From positions 23,770 through 61,427 of the forward strand of contig DAHXOZ010000001.1 in NCBI GenBank assembly GCA_027364635.1: a stretch of DNA of 37,658 bases. The letters run 5' to 3'. The DNA comes from a bacterium. GTDB lineage: Bacteria > Bacteroidota > Bacteroidia > Chitinophagales > Chitinophagaceae. This document shows, piece by piece, positions 7,617-16,360 of this stretch. The number at the start of each line of letters is the position of its first letter. Position 1 is the first letter of the stretch. A program made the position numbers and the translations under genes. The notes below the pieces were generated by a model. That model did no database searches. It was not told the origin of the DNA and was given only the letters and a program-made list of their open reading frames with translations.

Positions 7617-8600
7617 TTAAAGGTTATACTTCTCTTTCATTTTTTCGCACGTAAACTCTATACAATCTTTTATTTTGGTAAAATGAAATTGAGGCAGCGC
7701 CTCTAAAATTTTGTGGTTATCAAAATACACTTTCGCCTGGGCTGTTCGTGCAGTTTCTTTTGTTAGCAATTGTTTTTTACCGCTAAACCTTGATTTTAAT
7801 TGCTCAAACCTCCAAACTATTTCTGCTAAAAATGGGGTTACTTTTTTTGAAGGCGGTTTTTTACCAAAACAGTTGGCTATTAAAGAAAATATTTCCCTGT
7901 AAGATAAATTCTCTCCACTTAATATAAAACGTTCGGAAGTAATTTCGCTATTCATTAACAGGATCATTGCGCGTGCCACATCCCTTACATCTACGAATCC
8001 TGAAATTCCTTCGGTGTACCATGGAAATTCATGATAAACGTTCTTAAATATAGCTGAGGAACCCGTTTCCCAATTATCGCCGCCTAAAATTAAACTTGGG
8101 TTTACAATCACAGCCTTTAATCCTTCTCCTATTCCTCGCCACACCTCTATTTCACCAAAATATTTTGATTTTCCATAAATACTGTTACTGGTTTCTTCCG
8201 TCCAGTTCATTTTTTCAGTAACCATTTCGTTATTCCTGATTCTTCCCAAAGCAGCTACAGAACTTACGTGTACTAATTTCTTAATTCCTGCATCGATACC
8301 GGCGTTTACAATATTTGCTGTTCCTTCAATGTTAATTTTTAAAAGCGGTCGTTTATCTTTAGGATCATAAGAAACCATGGCCGCCGAGTGATAAACATGA
8401 GTAATTCCTTGCATTAATTCTTCAAGTGCTGTTATATCAAGAATGTCGCATGGTACAATTTCCAGTGAAGGATGCGAAAGGGAAATTGGTGTGGAATGAT
8501 AAATTGCTTTTACTTTTTCGCCTCGATCAAGTAATTGTTTTATTAATTCATTTCCAACAAGTCCTGCACCGCCTGTAACGAGAATTTTTTTTTCAGCCAT
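7617..8600 (-). CDS. NAD-dependent epimerase/dehydratase family protein
   Basis: 327 residues from the ATG at 8600. An in-frame ATG at 8630 would add ten charged residues ahead of the Rossmann strand, which is less likely. The extended-SDR features are the nucleotide-binding VTGGAGLVGNELI (about 8-20), the HSAAMVSYDPKD segment and the active-site SIYGKSKYFGE (Tyr and Lys). The later WYTEGISGFVDVRDVARAM motif resembles the dihydroflavonol-4-reductase/3-beta-HSD-like branch. The substrate is not predictable. It lies between the hydroxyacyl-CoA dehydrogenase gene and the carboxypeptidase-regulatory-domain gene, all on the minus strand. Confidence 0.85.
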   Translation of the reverse strand: MAEKKILVTGGAGLVGNELIKQLLDRGEKVKAIYHSTPISLSHPSLEIVPCDILDITALEELMQGITHVYHSAAMVSYDPKDKRPLLKINIEGTANIVNAGIDAGIKKLVHVSSVAALGRIRNNEMVTEKMNWTEETSNSIYGKSKYFGEIEVWRGIGEGLKAVIVNPSLILGGDNWETGSSAIFKNVYHEFPWYTEGISGFVDVRDVARAMILLMNSEITSERFILSGENLSYREIFSLIANCFGKKPPSKKVTPFLAEIVWRFEQLKSRFSGKKQLLTKETARTAQAKVYFDNHKILEALPQFHFTKIKDCIEFTCEKMKEKYNL

Positions 8601-8680
8601 TTTTTTTTCATCGAAATTTTCTTGAAGCATTTCTGAATTTCCAATAATTATTTGAGCAAAGTAAATTATTTATGTTAACC

Positions 8681-9526
8681 TTATTTGTACTTATAAAATC
8701 CTTCACCGGTTTTTTCCCCTAACAAATTCTTTTTCACTTTTTCTTCCTGCAAAGGAGATGGAGCAAAACGTGAGGCATTATTGAAAGACTTGTAGATGGT
8801 TTTAGTAACAGCAAGATTGATATCCATACCAATTAAATCCATCAGTTTGAAAGGTCCCATTTTAAAACCAGTTGCTTCTAATATTTCATCCACCTCTTCG
8901 AATGATGCAATTCCTTCTTCAACTATTTTTAAAGATTCAAGGTAATAATGTCGTGCAACCCGGTTAACAATAAACCCGGGAGAATCCTCACACAAAACCG
9001 GTTTTTTGCCTATTTGACGGCAAATGTCGATTACGGCATGTACAACTTCATTATTGGTTTGTTTTCCTTTTACCAATTCAACGAGTTTCATGATATACGG
9101 CGGATTAAAAAAATGCATTCCTATCACTCTTTGAGGGAAAGCAATTTTTTCCTGCATTTTCGAAATAGAAAGTGATGAGGTATTCGTGGCAAAAATTACT
9201 TCTTCATTGTTGTAGTTGGCAAGTTCAGTAAACAAAGAAATTTTTACTTTTTCTATTTCGACAATAGCTTCAATTATTACAAATGCAGTGCAATCCTCTA
9301 TGTTATTGGTAAATTTTATCCTGCTGAAAATCTCCTGCTTTTCGTTTGTTGAAATTTTGTTTTTATCAACTAAATATTCAAGGTTCTTTTGAATAATTTT
9401 TTTTGCATTTTCAAGGACAGTTTCATTCACATCGAAAAGAATGGTAGCAAAACCACTTTGCGCAGCAACCTGCGCAATACCGCTTCCCATTGTTCCTGCT
9501 CCGCAAATACAAATGGTAATTATCAT
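8681..9526 (-). CDS. 3-hydroxybutyryl-CoA (3-hydroxyacyl-CoA) dehydrogenase
   Basis: 281 residues from the ATG at 9526, where the Rossmann strand starts (MIITICICGAGTMGSGIAQ); an ATG at 9550 would add eight residues and is less typical. The NAD-binding domain carries GAGTMGSG. Substrate and dimer motifs are NTSSLSI, MHFFNPPYIMKLVELV and the C-terminal-domain EDSPGFIVNRVARHYY. Length and motifs match Hbd/PaaH enzymes, which oxidise 3-hydroxybutyryl-CoA or longer 3-hydroxyacyl-CoA with NAD(P). No other beta-oxidation gene is adjacent, so the pathway (butyrate, phenylacetate or fatty acid) is undecided. Confidence 0.92.
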   Translation of the reverse strand: MIITICICGAGTMGSGIAQVAAQSGFATILFDVNETVLENAKKIIQKNLEYLVDKNKISTNEKQEIFSRIKFTNNIEDCTAFVIIEAIVEIEKVKISLFTELANYNNEEVIFATNTSSLSISKMQEKIAFPQRVIGMHFFNPPYIMKLVELVKGKQTNNEVVHAVIDICRQIGKKPVLCEDSPGFIVNRVARHYYLESLKIVEEGIASFEEVDEILEATGFKMGPFKLMDLIGMDINLAVTKTIYKSFNNASRFAPSPLQEEKVKKNLLGEKTGEGFYKYK

Positions 9527-9601
9527 GCTAAATTTTTTTTCAGTAAACAAAGAAATAATCCGGATTCATAATTTCTTGTTTTGTTGGGAAGATAAAAATC
9601 G

Positions 9602-9928
9602 CTACCCAATTTGACTTGCTAAAAATTTTAATTCATGCTCAGAGATATCGGGCTTTTCAGATTTATCGTAAACCGAAGCAAGATAAACAACGCTTTGAGC
9701 AACTTTTACACAAGTTATTATGCGTCCACCCCCAGATCTGCCTTTTCCTTTGCTTGAGATCCTCAATCGAATTTTATAAAAGCCTTTTCCTAATGCAACT
9801 CCTAACGTAGGATCTGATTCTAGCTGTAAGATTAGCTTAAATGTATCTGATTTTAAAGAAGGATATTTTTTGAATAATTTTTTAAATTCTTTTTCAAAAT
9901 GAGGGGTCGTTTTTACTTCAAAGCTCAT
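9602..9928 (-). CDS. RelE/ParE-superfamily toxin
   Basis: 108 residues, a small basic protein with the RelE/ParE fold signature: an N-terminal TPHFEKEFKKLFKKYPSL helix pair, a central strand region (GFYKIRLRISSKGKGRSGGGRIITCV) and the ending VVYLASVYDKSEKPDIS. Members of this branch are mRNA-cleaving or gyrase-directed toxins; the sequence does not settle which. It overlaps the upstream small gene by 11 bp in the normal antitoxin-toxin order. The reading frame is intact. Confidence 0.82.
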   Translation of the reverse strand: MSFEVKTTPHFEKEFKKLFKKYPSLKSDTFKLILQLESDPTLGVALGKGFYKIRLRISSKGKGRSGGGRIITCVKVAQSVVYLASVYDKSEKPDISEHELKFLASQIG

Positions 9929-10121
9929 TTAAAAATGATTTTGCACTTCTACTTTTAATTTTTCCTTCAGCAGCTAATTTTGCCTGCTGCATTCCTTTAG
10001 CAATAGAAATAATCATATCTTTTTTAGATTCTTTTTTGATAGAAACAAAATCAAAATTCTTCAAAAGATCAAGAAAAAAAGGATATTTCCTTTCATCAAC
10101 TTCAATAGTAATTTCTTTCAT
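9918..10121 (-). CDS. Antitoxin of the adjacent RelE/ParE-like toxin
   Basis: 67 residues, lysine-rich, beginning MKEITIEVDERKYPFFLDLLKNFDFV, a layout shared by many short Bacteroidota antitoxins. The C-terminal half (AKGMQQAKLAAEGKIKSRSAKSFLNEL) is probably the flexible toxin-wrapping segment. No classical DNA-binding motif is evident. Its 3' end overlaps the toxin start by 11 bp, and it starts 21 bp downstream of pheS on the same strand, so the module may be read from the pheS transcript or from a promoter inside pheS. Confidence 0.78.
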   Translation of the reverse strand: MKEITIEVDERKYPFFLDLLKNFDFVSIKKESKKDMIISIAKGMQQAKLAAEGKIKSRSAKSFLNEL

Positions 10122-10142
10122 AATTAAATTTAATAAATTTTT

Positions 10143-11174
10143 TCAAACCGCACTTTCAAATTGTTTTAAAAATCTCAAGTCATTTTCACTAAAAATTCTT
10201 AAATCTTTTATTTGGTATTTAAGCATGGTAATCCTTTCAATTCCCATTCCAAAAGCAAATCCTGAATATTTATTAGGATCAATTCCACAATTTTCCAACA
10301 CATTAGGATGCACCATCCCGCAACCTAAAATTTCAACCCATCCTGTGTGTTTACAAACGTTGCAGCCGCTTCCTCCACAAATAAGGCAGGAAATATCCAT
10401 TTCAGCACTCGGCTCAGTAAAAGGAAAATAAGAAGGGCGAAAACGTACTTTCATTTCTTTGCCAAACATTTCCTGAACAAAAAAGTAAAGTGTTTGTTTC
10501 AGGTCGGCAAATGAAACATTATCCGCAATATATAAACCTTCTACCTGGTTAAAAAAGCAATGAGCCCTTGCACTAATGGTTTCATTTCTGTAAACGCGGC
10601 CCGGGCAAATAATTCTTATTGGCAGAATTCCTTTTTCCATTTCACGCACCTGCACACTGCTTGTGTGGGTACGAAGCATCCAGGCAGGATTTTGAGAAAC
10701 GTAAAACGTGTCCTGCATATCGCGGGCAGGATGGTTTTCAGGCAAATTAAGCGCTGTAAAATTATGCCAGTCATCTTCAATTTCAGGTCCTTCAGCCACT
10801 GCAAAACCAACCCGTTGAAAAATAGAAACAATTTTATTTCTCACAATGCTTATCGGATGGCGGCTTCCCACCTTTAATACCTCTCCGGGTAAAGTAAGGT
10901 CGATGGATTCTTCACTTGTCGCTTGCCTGTTATCGTTTGCAGCCTTTATTTCTTCATATTTGTTTTCAGCAAATAACTTTAATTCGTTGAGTGCTTTACC
11001 CATTTCTTTTTTATTCTCCGGCGGCACATTTCTCATTTCACCCATAAGTGCCTTTACAGAACCATTTGATCCAATAAATTGAATTCGAAATATTTCGGCA
11101 GGATTTTTATCGGAGGAAGAGAAATTGATAATTTCTTCTTTTAAATTTTGTATTTGCGTAAGCAGATTTTCCAT
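10143..11174 (-). CDS. pheS: Phenylalanine-tRNA ligase alpha subunit
   Basis: 343 residues from the ATG at 11174, where homologues start with a coiled-coil arm (MENLLTQIQNLKEEI); an in-frame ATG at 11210 would add twelve residues. It is a class II synthetase: motif 2 region PGRVYRNETISARAHCFFNQVEGLYI, the SYFPFTEPSAEMDI segment and motif 3 FAFGMGIERITMLKY. A cysteine cluster CLICGGSGCNVC interrupts the segment before VEILGCGMVHPNVL; similar insertions occur in several phyla and may bind zinc. The beta subunit gene pheT is about 10.5 kb away on the other strand rather than in a pheST operon. Confidence 0.97.
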   Translation of the reverse strand: MENLLTQIQNLKEEIINFSSSDKNPAEIFRIQFIGSNGSVKALMGEMRNVPPENKKEMGKALNELKLFAENKYEEIKAANDNRQATSEESIDLTLPGEVLKVGSRHPISIVRNKIVSIFQRVGFAVAEGPEIEDDWHNFTALNLPENHPARDMQDTFYVSQNPAWMLRTHTSSVQVREMEKGILPIRIICPGRVYRNETISARAHCFFNQVEGLYIADNVSFADLKQTLYFFVQEMFGKEMKVRFRPSYFPFTEPSAEMDISCLICGGSGCNVCKHTGWVEILGCGMVHPNVLENCGIDPNKYSGFAFGMGIERITMLKYQIKDLRIFSENDLRFLKQFESAV

Positions 11175-11289
11175 AGATGCAAAAATAAGTGAAACAAGAT
11201 TTAGAAACATTTTTAGTACAGACGGGAAGATAATTATTTACAAACAATCTTTTTCTGCATTTATTGGTAGGTTTGCCAAAAAATAAGAA

Positions 11290-12420
11290 TTGACCTACGA
11301 TTTAATTGAATATTTAATGCCATTGAATCTCGCCGTTATAAGCGGGGATGCTTCATACAATGACAGCCAGATTGGAAGCATTATTAAAATTTATGAAGAC
11401 GAGATTCCTGATTTTGAAAACATCGATCTTATAATTGTTGGTATAAATGAATTTAGGGGAAGTGGTATTGATGTAAAAGAAAATTCAGCTGATGCAGTGC
11501 GCAGAAAGTTTTACGAATTACACTATTGGCATAAAGAAATTTCAATAGCTGATATCGGAACTATAAAAAGCGGATCAACCCTGAGCGATAGCTATTCAGC
11601 AATAACCATTGTTTTAAAAGAATTGCTTCAGTTGAAGAAAACGGTTGTAATTATTGGAGGTTCTCATGATAATACTTTAGCACAGTATTTTGCGTATAAA
11701 GAAATGAATAAAATAATTGACGCAACAGTTGTAGATGCAACAATTGATCTTAGGAGTGAATCAACATTACGAAGCGAGAATTTTTTAATGGAAATGCTTA
11801 CCGGTGAACCGAATATGGTTAGGCATTACAATCATATTGCCTTCCAAAGCTATTTTGTTCATCCAAGAATGCTCGAAACGATGGATAAGCTCAGGTTTGA
11901 TTGTTTCAGGGTAGGAAATGTAAAAGAAGAATTATCTGAAATGGAGCCGGTGATCAGAAATTCTGAGATGTTCAGTTTTGATATCGCTGCTATCAAAAAC
12001 AGCGATGCTCCGGCAAGTGACTGTAGCCCGAATGGTTTAACCGGAGAAGAAGCGTGTACCCTTATGCGTTATGCAGGTATGAGTCCCTCCGTTTCTTCAG
12101 TGGGTATTTATGGATTTGCAGCTTCGAAAGATTCTCATGATCTTACCGCTTTGCAGATTGCCCAAATGCTTTGGTACTTTATTGATGGAAAAAACAGGAG
12201 TCTCCTGGAATCAGCATTAAATGACCGAAAGAATTTTAATGAGTATCACACTGCTTTTGCGGAAGTGGACACCGTTTTTATACAAAGCAAAAAAACAGGC
12301 AGATGGTGGATGCAATTGCCCGATAAAAAAATGATTGCCTGCAGTTATAAAGATTATTTGTTTGCCAGCAGCAACCAAATTCCTGAAAGATGGTTAAGGG
12401 CGCAGGAAAGAGATGTTTAG
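11290..12420 (+). CDS. Arginase/formimidoylglutamase-superfamily protein with degenerate metal site
   Basis: 376 residues from a TTG at 11290; the next in-frame ATG (11317) would remove residues that look conserved (YDLIEYLMPLNLAV), and a stop precedes the TTG. The ureohydrolase fold is recognisable: GGSHDN at 123-128, DATID at 149-153 and SFDIAAIKNSDAPA from 229. Of the six usual metal ligands, His126, Asp149, Asp153 and Asp231 remain, but the expected His at 151 is Thr and the expected second Asp at 233 is Ala. A two-manganese hydrolase site therefore looks incomplete, and the protein may be a non-catalytic or altered member. Similar proteins in Bacteroidota are often annotated as formimidoylglutamase. 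No histidine-degradation gene is nearby. Confidence 0.8.
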   Translation: MTYDLIEYLMPLNLAVISGDASYNDSQIGSIIKIYEDEIPDFENIDLIIVGINEFRGSGIDVKENSADAVRRKFYELHYWHKEISIADIGTIKSGSTLSDSYSAITIVLKELLQLKKTVVIIGGSHDNTLAQYFAYKEMNKIIDATVVDATIDLRSESTLRSENFLMEMLTGEPNMVRHYNHIAFQSYFVHPRMLETMDKLRFDCFRVGNVKEELSEMEPVIRNSEMFSFDIAAIKNSDAPASDCSPNGLTGEEACTLMRYAGMSPSVSSVGIYGFAASKDSHDLTALQIAQMLWYFIDGKNRSLLESALNDRKNFNEYHTAFAEVDTVFIQSKKTGRWWMQLPDKKMIACSYKDYLFASSNQIPERWLRAQERDV

Positions 12421-12503
12421 ATTTATCTTTGAGAAAGACTTTTCAGTAAACAAACAAATTCCCTTGATTTTTATTTTGTGATGGGTTTAAAATTCAGAAT
12501 CAC

Positions 12504-13718
12504 TTATCTTCTGCTTGCGATCAATAGATTCAGATCAGTAAATTTAAGATCGAATCTTTGGCTAAGATGAAAATTAGTAAGGGAGCCTTTGAATAAATAA
12601 ATACCGCTTCGGATGTTTATTTTATACCATACTAAGCTCTCAAAGCCTCCGTCATCAGCCATTTCAAGCATTAATGGCATTAATACATTACTTATTGCCT
12701 GTGATGCTGTACGTGCAAAACCGCTGGGGATGTTGGGTACGCAATAATGGATTACATCATATTTTTTAAAAACCGGTGAAGTGTGGGAAGTGATTTTTGA
12801 AGTTTCAAAACATCCTCCATGATCAATGCTTACATCAACTATCACACTTCCGGGTCGCATTTTACTTACCATCTCTTCTGTTACGACCATTGGGGTTCTG
12901 CCACCGGAAGCTGCTAAAGCGCCCACAGCCACATCACAGGTTTTTAATTGTTTTGAAAGAATACCAGGCTCTATAACGGAGGTGAACAAACGCATTCCAA
13001 TGTTATTTTGCAAACGTTTCAACCGGTAAATACTGTTGTCAAAAATTTTGATGCTGGCACCCATTGCCAGCGCTGTTCTTGCAGCTTGTTCACCAACAAT
13101 CCCAGCACCTATAATAATCACTTTTGTAGGAGGAATACCAGAAATACCACCTACCAAAACACCTTTTCCATCGTTAGCATTACTTAAATATTGGCCGGCA
13201 ATAAGCATTACCGCACTTCCTGCAATTTCACTCATACTTCTCACAATGGGATTGTGCCCGCTATCGTCCTTCAGATTTTCAAAACTTAAGGCTGTTATTT
13301 TTTTATCCATCATTTTTTCCAAAATATCACGCTTCATTGCTGTAACATGAATAGGAGAAATAATGAATTGGTTGGGTTTTAATAAATCAATCTCAGCTTC
13401 GCAAACAGGTGCACTTTTTACCAGGATATCACAATCAAAAACTTCTTTTTTACCTGCAGCAATTTTAGCACCCGCATCACTGTAATCTTTATCAGAATAG
13501 CTTGCTCCCTCTCCCGCTTTACTTTCCATAATTACCCGGTGCCCGTTTGCTACCAGTACGGCTACGGCTTCAGGAGTAAGTGCAATTCTGTTTTCCTGGA
13601 ATGAGGTTTCTTTTGGGATTCCTATGAATAAGTCTGCCCCTTTAGGTTTTACATCCAATGTTTCTTCCAGCGTTTCATAAGTAAAGGAAGAGGAGACAAA
13701 CGGTTTTGAAGTTGCCAT
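12504..13718 (-). CDS. ald: Alanine dehydrogenase-like NAD(P)-binding protein
   Basis: 404 residues. An N-terminal AlaDh/PNT domain (IGIPKETSFQENRIALTPEAVAVL, about 31-165) is followed by an NAD-binding domain with VIIIGAGIVGEQAARTALAMGA (about 203-224), GGRTPMVVTEEMV and VIVDVSIDHGGCFETS. Family activity: reversible NAD-dependent deamination of alanine to pyruvate. The N-terminal extension of about 30 residues and the C-terminal tail are typical of the Bacteroidota version, which is also related to the transhydrogenase alpha subunit; the assignment is by similarity. It lies 40 bp downstream of tsaE on the same strand. Confidence 0.88.
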   Translation of the reverse strand: MATSKPFVSSSFTYETLEETLDVKPKGADLFIGIPKETSFQENRIALTPEAVAVLVANGHRVIMESKAGEGASYSDKDYSDAGAKIAAGKKEVFDCDILVKSAPVCEAEIDLLKPNQFIISPIHVTAMKRDILEKMMDKKITALSFENLKDDSGHNPIVRSMSEIAGSAVMLIAGQYLSNANDGKGVLVGGISGIPPTKVIIIGAGIVGEQAARTALAMGASIKIFDNSIYRLKRLQNNIGMRLFTSVIEPGILSKQLKTCDVAVGALAASGGRTPMVVTEEMVSKMRPGSVIVDVSIDHGGCFETSKITSHTSPVFKKYDVIHYCVPNIPSGFARTASQAISNVLMPLMLEMADDGGFESLVWYKINIRSGIYLFKGSLTNFHLSQRFDLKFTDLNLLIASRR

Positions 13719-13758
13719 GTAAAATGTTTACAATTAATAGTAATATAAATATAAATTT

Positions 13759-14187
13759 TTATACCGGAAATTTGATAATCAATTTCCTTTTAGTGTTGGA
13801 AAGAATTTCAATGTCTGAGTAAATGGTATTATCCGGGAAAATATCAGGTGCTTTTTCAGGCCATTCCACCATACAAATGTCGTTGCTAAGCAAGCAATCT
13901 TCAACACCTGCATCCATGGCTTCTTCTTTATTTTTGATGCGGTAAAGATCGATGTGAAAAATTGTTTTATTGTCGCTTGTTTTGTATTCCTGAATGATAG
14001 AGAACGTGGGGCTTGTTACTGTTTCTGTAACACCAAGTACTTTGCAAAGTGCTGTAATAAAGGAAGTTTTCCCTGCACCAAGGTCTCCGCGAAAGGCAAA
14101 TACTTTATAATCCGAAGTAGCTTTTAAAAATTTCTTTGCTGTTATTTCTATTTCTTTGAAATCGAAACTAAATTCTATATCAACCAT
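13759..14187 (-). CDS. tsaE: tRNA threonylcarbamoyladenosine biosynthesis ATPase TsaE
   Basis: 142 residues from the ATG at 14187; an in-frame ATG at 14205 would add MYYFYN, less typical of the family. Motifs are Walker A FRGDLGAGKTSF (about 33-43), SPTFSIIQEY, HIDLYRIKNKEEAMD and the later VEWPEKAPDIFP. TsaE works with TsaB and TsaD to make t6A37 on ANN-decoding tRNAs. It is upstream of the alanine dehydrogenase gene and divergent from recQ; the 147-bp gap between them must hold promoters for both directions, though none matches consensus well. Confidence 0.96.
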   Translation of the reverse strand: MVDIEFSFDFKEIEITAKKFLKATSDYKVFAFRGDLGAGKTSFITALCKVLGVTETVTSPTFSIIQEYKTSDNKTIFHIDLYRIKNKEEAMDAGVEDCLLSNDICMVEWPEKAPDIFPDNTIYSDIEILSNTKRKLIIKFPV

Positions 14188-14334
14188 GTTGTAAAAATAA
14201 TACATAAGAAGAGTTGAAAATAAAATTCTAAAATCAAATCATCCTAAAATTTTAAATTTTCATTTTAGAAACCTTTCTTCTTCCTGCTTCGAATTACTTA
14301 ATTTCAATTTTATACAAATCACTTTTTGAATTTG

Positions 14335-16242
14335 ATGTTAGAACCGCTTGACATTTTAAAAAAATATTGGAAATATGATTCTTTCAGGCCACTTCAGGCC
14401 GGGATTATTGATGCCGTTTTAGCCGGTAATGATACGCTGGCTTTATTGCCTACCGGAGGAGGAAAATCGATTTGTTTCCAGGTTCCGTCAATACTTAACG
14501 AAGGTATATGCCTTGTAATAAGCCCTCTTATTGCATTGATGAAAGACCAGGTTTTAAATCTAAAAAAAAGGGGAATTCCTGCTCTTTCTGTTTATTCAGG
14601 AATGAGTTTTATTGAAGTAAAAAAGACTTTGCAAAATGCAGCTTACGGAAATTTTAAATTTCTTTATGTATCTCCTGAAAGGCTGGAGACAGAGTTATTT
14701 TTAGAATATTTGCCATTAATAAAAGTAAATCTTATTGCTGTAGATGAAGCGCATTGTATTTCACAATGGGGATATGATTTCAGACCATCTTACCTTCGGA
14801 TAGCGGCTTTGCGCGAATATTTTCCCGAAGTTCCTGTTCTTGCACTTACAGCTTCGGCAACCTTAGAAGTTCAAAAAGACATTCGGGAAAAATTGCTTTT
14901 TGGAAAATCGCAAAAAACTTTTCAGCAATCATTTGAACGTCCCAATCTTTCTTATAGTGCTTTTGAGCTTTTTTCAAAAGAAAATAAATTGTTGCAGATT
15001 TTAAATAAAGTTGCAGGCAGCGGAATTGTTTATTGCAAAACAAGGCGACGAACAAAAGAAGTATCCGAACTTTTGAACATGAATGGAATTATTGCAGATT
15101 TTTACCATGCAGGCCTTACCACCGTGCAACGTAATCAAAAACAGGAAGATTGGATAAGCAATAAAACCCGAATTATTGCCTGCACCAATGCTTTTGGAAT
15201 GGGGATTGACAAGCCGGATGTAAGGACGGTGATACATTATGATGTGCCTGATGCCTTGGAAAATTATTACCAGGAAGCCGGTCGTGCCGGGCGCGATGGC
15301 AAAAAAGCTTATGCTGTTTTGTTGTACAGCCAGGCTGAGCTTGAAGCTTTACAAAAACAAACTAAAGTCCGGTTTCCATCGAATGAAGTAATTAAAAAGG
15401 TATATAGTGCCTTGTGCAGCTTTCTTCAGTTGCCTTCTAACAGTGGAGAAGGGTTTTCTTATGATTTTGATTTAAATACTTTTTCAAAAAACTTCAAACT
15501 TGATGCTTACACTGTTAACAGTGTTTTAAAAATACTGGAGCAGGAAGAGTTGATAACTTATAGTGAACAGTTTTTTATGCCGTCAACTGTTGAATTTTTA
15601 ATTGATAAACAACACCTGGATGATTTTGAAAAAAGTTATCCTAAATATGGCGAAGTAATAAAGGGGCTATTACGTTCTTATGATGGAATATTCGATTTCC
15701 CTTCATTTATAAACGAAAATGAACTTGCCAGGTTTATCGGAATAAGAAAAGAGGACTTGTTGCAAATATTGCTTGAATTAAAAGCTCTTGGAATAATTAA
15801 TTATTTGTCTCAAAAAGAAACTCCTCAAATCTATTTTATAAAGAATCGGGTAAGGACTGATGAACTTTTTATCAATCAAAAAAACATTTTGAAACGCAAA
15901 GATGCGTATGAAAAAAGATTACATGCGATGATACAGTTTTGTATTACTGAAAAAGAATGCCGAAGTACAATGATAGGTTACTATTTTAGTGGTCAACATT
16001 TGCTTCCTTGCGGTATTTGCGATAATTGTGTTCGCAATAAACAATTGAAGATTAGCAGTGAAGAATTCAATTTGATTTCCGGTGAAATAAAAAGGATGGC
16101 TCAGGAAATGGGGGTTACTTCAAAAATTATTGCTGAACAATTACCTACTGTTAAAGAAAATAAAATCCGTGAAGTACTGAAGTTTTTGCAGGAAGAAAAC
16201 CTGGTAAGTGTGGATGAAAATGGATGGATAAAAAACAAATAG
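14335..16242 (+). CDS. recQ: ATP-dependent DNA helicase RecQ, short form
   Basis: 635 residues from the ATG at 14335, preferred over a TTG at 14326. Superfamily 2 helicase motifs: motif 0 around FRPLQAGII, Walker A LLPTGGGKSICFQ (about 38-50), DEAH near 137 followed by the RecQ aromatic-rich loop (CISQWGYDFRPSY), motif V/VI ACTNAFGMGIDKPDVRTVIHY and YYQEAGRAGRDGK. The RQC zinc cluster lies at about 537-569 (CITEKEC ... CGICDNC), followed by a winged helix. There is no HRDC domain, unlike E. coli RecQ. It unwinds DNA in recombination and repair. It is convergent with the DUF853 ATPase gene. Confidence 0.97.
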   Translation: MLEPLDILKKYWKYDSFRPLQAGIIDAVLAGNDTLALLPTGGGKSICFQVPSILNEGICLVISPLIALMKDQVLNLKKRGIPALSVYSGMSFIEVKKTLQNAAYGNFKFLYVSPERLETELFLEYLPLIKVNLIAVDEAHCISQWGYDFRPSYLRIAALREYFPEVPVLALTASATLEVQKDIREKLLFGKSQKTFQQSFERPNLSYSAFELFSKENKLLQILNKVAGSGIVYCKTRRRTKEVSELLNMNGIIADFYHAGLTTVQRNQKQEDWISNKTRIIACTNAFGMGIDKPDVRTVIHYDVPDALENYYQEAGRAGRDGKKAYAVLLYSQAELEALQKQTKVRFPSNEVIKKVYSALCSFLQLPSNSGEGFSYDFDLNTFSKNFKLDAYTVNSVLKILEQEELITYSEQFFMPSTVEFLIDKQHLDDFEKSYPKYGEVIKGLLRSYDGIFDFPSFINENELARFIGIRKEDLLQILLELKALGIINYLSQKETPQIYFIKNRVRTDELFINQKNILKRKDAYEKRLHAMIQFCITEKECRSTMIGYYFSGQHLLPCGICDNCVRNKQLKISSEEFNLISGEIKRMAQEMGVTSKIIAEQLPTVKENKIREVLKFLQEENLVSVDENGWIKNK

Positions 16243-16261
16243 ATATGTTCAAATATTACCT

Positions 16262-16323
16262 AAAAAAAAGGGGACCCAGATAGAAATCTAGTCCCGCTTT
16301 AAAATCCAATATCCTATGAAAAA
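16262..16323 (-). ncRNA. Candidate small RNA of about 60 nt
   Basis: On the minus strand a promoter (16330-16360) would start transcription near 16323. About 25 bases later comes a strong terminator stem-loop (16267-16300) ending in eight T. No protein-coding gene begins inside, and both flanking genes converge on this region, so a stand-alone short RNA is the simplest reading. Position and length are inferred; no known RNA family is recognised with confidence. Confidence 0.5.
16267..16300 (-). terminator. Intrinsic terminator with T8 tail (minus)
   Basis: On the minus strand the stem AAAG-GGGAC/GTCCC-CTTT (one bulged base) encloses a second short pairing AGAT/ATCT and is followed by eight T (complement of A62-A69 at 16262-16269). 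It would end the candidate small RNA and any read-through from the DUF853 ATPase gene; for recQ (plus) the T tract is weak. Confidence 0.75.
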
Positions 16324-16329
16324 CCATGA

Positions 16330-16360
16330 CAAATATAGGGTTAAAAATAGTATTTAACAA
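16330..16360 (-). promoter_or_regulatory. Promoter of the candidate small RNA
   Basis: On the minus strand TATATTTG (16337 down to 16330) is a perfect TAnnTTTG -7 element, and TTG (16360 to 16358) lies 20 bases upstream, close to Bacteroidota spacing. The promoter sits inside a long inverted repeat (16333-16377). Confidence 0.6.

Noticed and set aside
12444-12457. CAGTAAACAAACAA shared with 1283-1296 (and 11 bases of it at 9541)
   Set aside because: A 14-base match is expected by chance in this much AT-rich sequence and the contexts share nothing else.
16316-16357. 13-codon plus-strand frame (MKNHDKYRVKNSI)
   Set aside because: Lies inside the promoter and inverted repeat of the minus-strand small-RNA candidate, and no gene follows in its direction; a leader peptide is not supported.
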